Source: Piscicola geometra (Eukaryota > Annelida > Clitellata > Hirudinida > Piscicolidae). Taken from it: DNA of 64,000 nt. Every line of letters starts with the position of its first letter. The stretch's first letter is position 1. Below the pieces are notes generated by a model. It was given only the letters and a program-made list of their open reading frames with translations. It was not told the DNA's origin and searched no databases. Position numbers and translations under genes: made by a program. The stretch spans positions 2,497,011-2,561,010 of the forward strand of contig OX030966.1 of NCBI GenBank assembly GCA_943735955.1, read 5' to 3'. Below are positions 58,071 to 64,000 of the stretch, in pieces.

Positions 58071-59455
58071 TTTAAAAGCTTTAATATCAGATTTATCCAA
58101 CAGAGTTCATATGAATTAAACCTTTGAATAGGGGGGGAGCATAATCATCGATTTCAAAATTTCAATACGTCCAATTAGGACATGATTAACACTAACAATA
58201 CAAGAAGTTTGAAATACAAATTAATTTTTTATGTTAAAAATAACCCCCCCCCGCGATTGAAAAAAACACACAAAATGGGAGATAAACCTTTTAATCACTA
58301 GAAAGACACTTTTTTGTTTTATATATATTTCAATCTTTCTTGGTTGATACTTACATTTATTCAAATTTTTTAAACCTATTTATTTCCAGTGAAAGAATCT
58401 TTTTTTTTTGTTTAAACAGGCATACAAGTTTAAGTCTTTTTGGCTTCTTTCTAAAAAATAATTTTTTTTTATTTTTGCCTTAGAAAAAACTTAGTTTCCG
58501 TTTCTTCACTCTACTTAAGTTTCGACTGTTTTTTGCTTGACCCGTTGCTTTGAAGCCTACGAAAGACGGGATCTGTCCATCTCTAGGCTGCTGACTCTTT
58601 TATAGAATGATGGATCTACTGACTGCATTCAATTTACTAGTTTTTTTAGTCTATGGTTCACCTTATCACACGGCCTAAGGTTGTGAACAAGAGTGTCATC
58701 GATTTCAAAAGCCTGCTCACTGATTGGGTACTTCATAGGTAAAGCCTTTTTATCAATGTCTTAGTCTTTCTTTTGCCTATCTAAAACCATATTGAAAAGG
58801 GGCTGTATAATGAAAATTGAATTATAGATTTACTCCGAGGGCTCAACTGCTACTTCTGACACTACATGCACATCCAAACCGGAAAACACCACCAGAACAA
58901 CTTGAAATAGAAAGGTTCCAACTTCTCTCAATAGACAGCCAGGCGATTTTTTATTTGTGGGTTTTGGCTTGAAAACTCAGTGAGATCTTTAAAGTGATGA
59001 ATAAGAATTGTTTTTTAAAAAAACAGAATTTTTTGTTTTCGTAAAAAACAGCCCACTGGATACCATTATTTACTCAAGGTAGAGGAGAAACTCATTGAAT
59101 CGGTTCTATTATTAATGATATTTACGTTTTTCAAACAAAATTGAAAGTAACACATTCTCTTATTCTGGTCAGTGAACTGCTATATCAAACGTGTCAATTC
59201 GCAAAAACCCTCATTTATTGTTTTTGTTTCTATAAAAAAATTGTTATTGCTACAAGTAGTTCTACAATCAAGATTAATATAAAAGTTTTCAAAACTACAA
59301 AATTCAATTTAGATAAAAATATTTAAATAATCTAGAGTTTTATTCAGATTTTTTTTTTCTTAAAACTTTAATTTTATTTTTTTGTAAATAAACATGATTT
59401 TTTTGTGAATAAATTGTATTTATTTGTGAGTAAATTATATTTTTTTGTAAATTAA
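58071..59455. other. Non-coding stretch
   Basis: G-run (58131) and C-run (58242) patches lie about 110 bp apart. No gene recognised. Confidence 0.4.
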
Positions 59456-59459
59456 TTAT

Positions 59460-59722
59460 TTATTAAAAAATCATATTTTAAAAAATCATATTTAAAAAAA
59501 TCATATTTAAAAAAAATCATATTTAAAAAAATCATATTTTGAAAAAATCATATTTAAAAAAATCATATTCAAAAAAAATCATATTTTAAAAAAATCATAT
59601 TTAAAAAAAATCATATTTTAAAAAAATCATATTTAAAAAAAACCATATTTAAAAAAAATCATATTTAAAAAAAATCAAATTTAAAAAAATCATATTAAAA
59701 AAAAATCATATTTAAAAAATAA
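59460..59722. repeat. Degenerate 14-16-bp tandem repeat, about 17 copies
   Basis: Units ATCATATTT followed by a run of 5-8 A. Unit length varies mainly in the A run. A looser TTTTTTGTAAATAAA-type repeat flanks it on both sides. Confidence 0.9.
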
Positions 59723-62645
59723 TAAATTATATTTTTTTGTAAATAAAATATATTTTTATGGTTAGTTCTATTTATTTCTCAGGTTTCAGTATTTAAAAGT
59801 TTAATTTAAATAAACAGTTTTTTTTATGAGAAAAATTATTAACATGTGTTATCACAATGTGATGCCAATCACATAGACACACTCAAAACAAAATTTTTAA
59901 ACATGAAGTATCCTTTTAAAGTTTTTGAAAAATCTCTGCTTTATGAAGGATAATTTAATCAGTGCAGACGTTTCTATATTTTTTTGGCCATGAAAATTTT
60001 GATTTTTAAGTCTTGAAATTTTGTTAAAAATAAAATAAATTTTTTATAATCATTTTTATGAAGTAATTTAGTGATTTAATTATAAGACAATATTATTTTG
60101 AAATTTTATAGCAAAAATTTTAGGTATCTATTTTAACTCAGAATGCGTTAAAATTGAACTTAGTAGTTCGATGACCAGTGTTTTAAAATAATTCTTGTGA
60201 TGTACGCGTAATTAGTGGTGTGAGTCATTTTATAAAAAACCATATGAATTAAAAAATTTTAATGGCATTTTTTTCAGTATACTTACCGCGGTCTAGTAGG
60301 CCATTATGCTTAGTTTTTGTCTTGTTTAGTTCATGTCGTGATTTGGGATGCTAGCAAAGCGAGTCTTTGGCGAAGATCAAATTTTATTTTTCTGTGGACT
60401 CTTGGATTCTATATAATACTGCCCCCCTTCCTTTATTACTGGGAAAATGTTTCCTAAGTAGCAAAATATTAACAGCTTCCGTTGAATAAGTACATACTGG
60501 AGGTCGTACCGGGTACCCGCGGGTACCTGCAGACTCTCGCGGAAACGGGAATCAACCTTCAAATCGTGAATGGAAAAAACGCGAATAAAAGTTACTGGCA
60601 TTGAAAAAATTAATAACATTACAGAACAATGGTTCTAAAATCTTTTCCCTTGATATTTTAGAAAATAAACGTTCTGAAAATTCAGATTTGATAGTCACCA
60701 TACATTATGTTTAAAAAAATAATGGAAAAGAGGAGCTTTTAGACAAAGTTCTGTATTATTGAGTTTTTAAAATAGGCCAAAAAAGAGTTCAAGCGTTTTC
60801 AAATGTCTTTTTCTTTTAAAGAAAGCTTTTGGAAAGACTCTTCCCAAAAAAAATTTACACTAATTTTGCAATAATTTGTAAAACCTAAAAAATCAAAACT
60901 TGTAAATAAACACAAAAATTGAACGTTAATTATATTTTTTGTGAAAATTGAACAGAAATTAACAAAAATCGCAAATTTTTTTAGTGAAATTTTCACAGAA
61001 GAAAAAGTTGCATTTTTGTTATTTTCCGTGAATATTGTACGTTGTAAAAATGCGTTTATAAAAATAAATCAAATAAGTTTAGGAAATGTCTGAAAACTCA
61101 AAAAAGTTAGCTGTAAATAGAAATGTGGTAAAAAGATAAACAATTAAAGTTTAAATGTTAAATTTGTTTTGAATCTCTATAAGCCCGTTAAGACTTTGGT
61201 TGAAAATTTAAATGTTTTAAAATAAATGAACATTTTTTATGATAAATTATCAAGAATTTAACAAAAATATACATTTTTTCGTCATGAATTTTCATGGAAA
61301 ATAACAAAAATTGCAAGTTTTCTTTTGTGAAATTAACACTGAAGAAAAAGAATCATTTTTTGTTATTTTTTGTCAAATTTTCACGTAAAAAAACATTTTG
61401 CAAAATTTAATGCATAAATTCATGATACAATCATGAAATCATAAAATTAATTTATAATTTAAGTTTTTTCAAGCCATTTTTATAGGAAAAATTACAGGCA
61501 TGCAAAAACAAAAGCAAAAAAACTAAATTATATCAGATTAATTTAAAAGGAGTTTCTGATTTCTTTTTGTTTGATTTCTGATTTATTTTCTGTACTTATG
61601 AAACTAAAACTTTTTTTGTGAAAAACTGTTTTTATTTTATAAATAGATAAGAAGAACAGTGTGATCGTCGAGCAAGATATCATTGTTCATCCTAGCTAGA
61701 AACTTCCATGGTTTATAAACATGGGTTTCAAATTCAAGCCGAGCTATTTGCTATTCTCGTGAGGCAGCACTTTTCCAGGCTGTCAATAGCCTCACTCCAG
61801 TGGTCATTGCTCCCAGCTCTGCTTCATTAGCTTGCTGGATTGAATATCATTACATCTGTTCCAAATCACATTGTATTTTTTTATAACCAAAAAATAATAC
61901 TATTTTTCTGAAGGTTTTTTCCCCGTTACCCTCACAAATAGCGCTAAAAATATGTTTCAGCTGTTAAAGGGAAGAGTATTTTTTTTGTTTAAATTCAGAC
62001 ATTTTTAAAATCGTATTAATTGCGCTAAAAAAGGATAAAATTAGCTCTGTAAGGGAAAGGGGCAAGTTCCCCGCTGCCTCTTTCTAATCCAGTCCCTGTA
62101 GCTGCCCCCCCCCTTTTCACTCTGGGCTGGATATGCCTATGGTGTGATTGTGTTCATTTTTTATTGTCTTCATTGTTGTGCGAAAGTTTATGACACTCTT
62201 AGCGTCTTTAAAAAAACTTGATGTACTACAGACTATAGACTTTGGTCTCTGGCGGGCTTTTTTGACACAAAAAGCTCTTTTCTTTATTAAATTTTGTTCA
62301 TTAGGAAATATTTTTTTACAATGCACAATGCCTAAAGCAGAGTTAGAAAAACGAGCAATAAAGGCTGATACATTAGATAATGAGTGCGATAAAGAATTAC
62401 TATGATGCTTCCTCCAAAGATAAAAAAAAGTATCCATTCCTTCTTTGGCATCCTAATAAGTGCTTCTGTTCACTTTGTAAAAGGCGCTAAAAAAATAATT
62501 ATTGATTGATAAGTGTCTGAAATTAAAAATTATTTCACATTTTTTATTGAAAATTAAGTAGTTTTTCAACAACGTTTTTTTTCTTTTATAGTTTTCGAGT
62601 ATGTTTATTGGCACTTAGAAACAGTTTAATCTGTTTCATTATTCA
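59723..62645. other. AT-rich non-coding stretch
   Basis: No gene recognised. The 80-codon minus frame at 60619-60377 has a GC-rich centre with a palindromic GGTACCCGCGGGTACC word (about 60514-60529). The 106-codon minus frame at 62437-62117 and its plus-strand counterpart overlap without motifs. Confidence 0.35.
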
Positions 62646-62649
62646 TAAC

Positions 62650-62692
62650 TGAGTGGTCTTGAAGCTCGTTCGGGTTTACGACACGAGAATAT
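62650..62692 (+). mobile_element. SINE family 1 3' fragment
   Basis: GTGGTCTTGAAGCTCGTTCG then GGTTTACGACACG resembles the body end TGGCCTAGAAGCCCGTTCGG then GTTATACGC of the full copies. Confidence 0.45.
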
Positions 62693-62712
62693 ATTTCTTC
62701 GTTTTATTCTTA

Positions 62713-63345
62713 CTTATTTTATTGTATTGTAGTGTATTTTTCTTAATTTTGAAGCATTTTATTGTATTGTATTGTATTGTACTGTATTGTATTGTATTGT
62801 ATTGTATTGTATTGTATTGTATTTTATTGTATTGTATTATATTGTATTTTATTGTATTGTATTGTACTGTACTGTATTGTATTGTATTGTGTTGTATTGT
62901 ATTGTATTGTATTGTATTATATTGTATTGGTATTGGTATTGTATTTTATTTTATTGTATTGAATTGTATTGTATTGTATTGTATTTTATTGTATTGTATT
63001 TTATTATATTGTACTGTATTGTATTGTATTGTATTGGAATTGTATTGTATTGTATTGTATTGTGTTTTATTGTATTGTATTGTATTGTATTGAATTGTAT
63101 TGTATTCTATTGTATTTTATTGTATTGTTTTGTACTATATTGTATTGGATTATATTTTATTTTTTCATTTTATTTTTTTATAAAGTGTGTATTGTTTTGT
63201 TCTAATATGTATTGTATTTTTTTATCTTGTATTTTTTGTTTTGAATTGTTTTATAGTGTATTTTTTTGTTTTGTATTGTTTTATAATGTATTTTTTTGTT
63301 TTGTATTGTTTTTTATATATTTATATTGTTTTGTATTGTATTTCA
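62713..63345. repeat. TATTG pentanucleotide repeat tract
   Basis: Mostly TATTG units with TTTTA, TACTG and TATTA variants, densest at 62760-63140 and decaying to TTTTGTATTG-like units to about 63345. It generates long Leu/Tyr/Cys/Ile-type artefactual frames in all plus-strand phases. Confidence 0.97.
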
Positions 63346-64000
63346 ATGAATCTCCAGCGCTACCATATCTTGTGGAAACCTTCGGTTCTTGTATGCATGA
63401 TAAATAGGCCAACGCCATTTAACTTTTCGGTATGTGGGGACCTCATCCAAGCCGATCTCATTCTTGGTGACCCTATCCTGGAGACCTCATCCTGTGGAGA
63501 CCTAATGCTAATCCTAATATAAATTTTTAGATTAATCAATGAAATTTTAAATAAAATTATTTATATAGCTACTTAAATTATTTCGTTTAATTTAACATTA
63601 TTTTTTTTATTAATTCTTATTTTTTTAAATTTAAAATTTATTTGTTTATTATTTATTCGTTTGTAAAATGTAAAATTTATTTGCTTATTAGTTATTAGTT
63701 TATACAATTTAAAACTTATTTGTTTATTATTTATTAAATTATTCTTTCAGTTTTCAAATTAATTTAATCATTGAATTTAAGCAGTATTCCAATCTATTTT
63801 TAACTTTCTTAAATCAAAAAAACTACTTTATATTCTATACAGACTATACAGTCTATACAGGGTATAGACACGTGTTCAAAAGATAAATGCTGAACAAAGA
63901 ATATGAAAGACAATTAAATAATAATTTTGATTATTAAAATGATAGTTAAACTCAAAATAAAATTATTTTTAAAACTGAAATGATAATTTAATAAATAAAA
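63346..64000. other. Non-coding stretch to the window end
   Basis: A GGAGACCTCATCC/GGGGACCTCATCC word recurs about three times at 63437-63500. A CTATACAGACTATACAG repeat lies near 63833-63865. No gene recognised. Confidence 0.4.

Noticed and set aside
62117..62437. 106-codon minus-strand frame as a gene
   Set aside because: An overlapping 85-codon frame exists on the other strand, no domain is recognisable, and no splice context was seen.
62653..63522. Frames of up to 211 codons
   Set aside because: Artefacts of the TATTG pentamer tract.

Overview
The window is nuclear DNA from an animal. It is very AT-rich and gene-poor, dense in repeats, and its genes have spliceosomal introns (GT..AG). 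The gene families (PAN/apple-like, ten-cysteine Ly6/uPAR with GPI tail, rhodopsin-family GPCR with a long third loop), the tRNA-derived SINEs, the hAT elements and the decayed LINE fit an invertebrate. A marine or spiralian animal is my best guess, not a demonstration. No prokaryotic layout, rRNA, CRISPR array or intact canonical tRNA was seen.

Genes. Three gene models are convincing. (1) A minus-strand, five-exon gene at 14998-16413 encodes a 259-residue secreted protein with a signal peptide and three six-cysteine PAN/apple-like domains. Two older relatives lie downstream on the same strand: a dead copy at about 9720-10865 (in-frame stop, frameshifts, last exon running into a CA microsatellite) and a 3' remnant at 5437-5841. 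(2) Between these two lies a three-exon minus-strand Ly6/uPAR gene (8439-9118, 120 residues, ten cysteines, GPI-type tail). (3) An intronless 475-residue class A GPCR is on the plus strand at 39000-40427. In each case GC-richer coding sequence stands out from an AT-rich background.

Mobile DNA, left to right: a hAT transposase relic (about 6915-7470); a non-LTR retrotransposon relic with an internal inversion and an inverted-repeat-bounded insertion (13070-14720); copies of a class II tRNA-derived SINE at 10.4, 15.8, 19.5, 21.0, 28.3 and 49.5 kb, with fragments at 28.0 and 62.7 kb; a second tRNA-derived SINE at 17.2 kb; a MITE-like stretch and a transposon-protein relic at 21.1-22.5 kb; a second copy of the hAT relic at 30.1-30.8 kb; a 688-bp non-autonomous hAT-like element with perfect 8-bp target duplications (42264-42951); a foldback-type element whose terminal arms are arrays of 14-16-bp units, with an 8-bp duplication (46844-48110); and a 917-bp hAT with a transposase remnant and a perfect 8-bp duplication (55608-56524).

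Tandem DNA: a 27-bp satellite fills about 49.58-54.39 kb with nested higher-order duplications that are exact multiples of 27 bp. Smaller arrays include 15-bp units at 11.7 kb, 34-bp units at 44.1 kb, 16-bp units at 45.9 kb, (AGT)n inside the foldback element, ATCATATTT/A-run units at 59.5 kb, and a TATTG pentamer tract at 62.7-63.3 kb.

The remaining intervals are AT-rich sequence in which I recognise no gene. Exons of genes lying mostly outside the window could be missed there. No functional link between the three genes is evident beyond the two secreted or surface families being neighbours.
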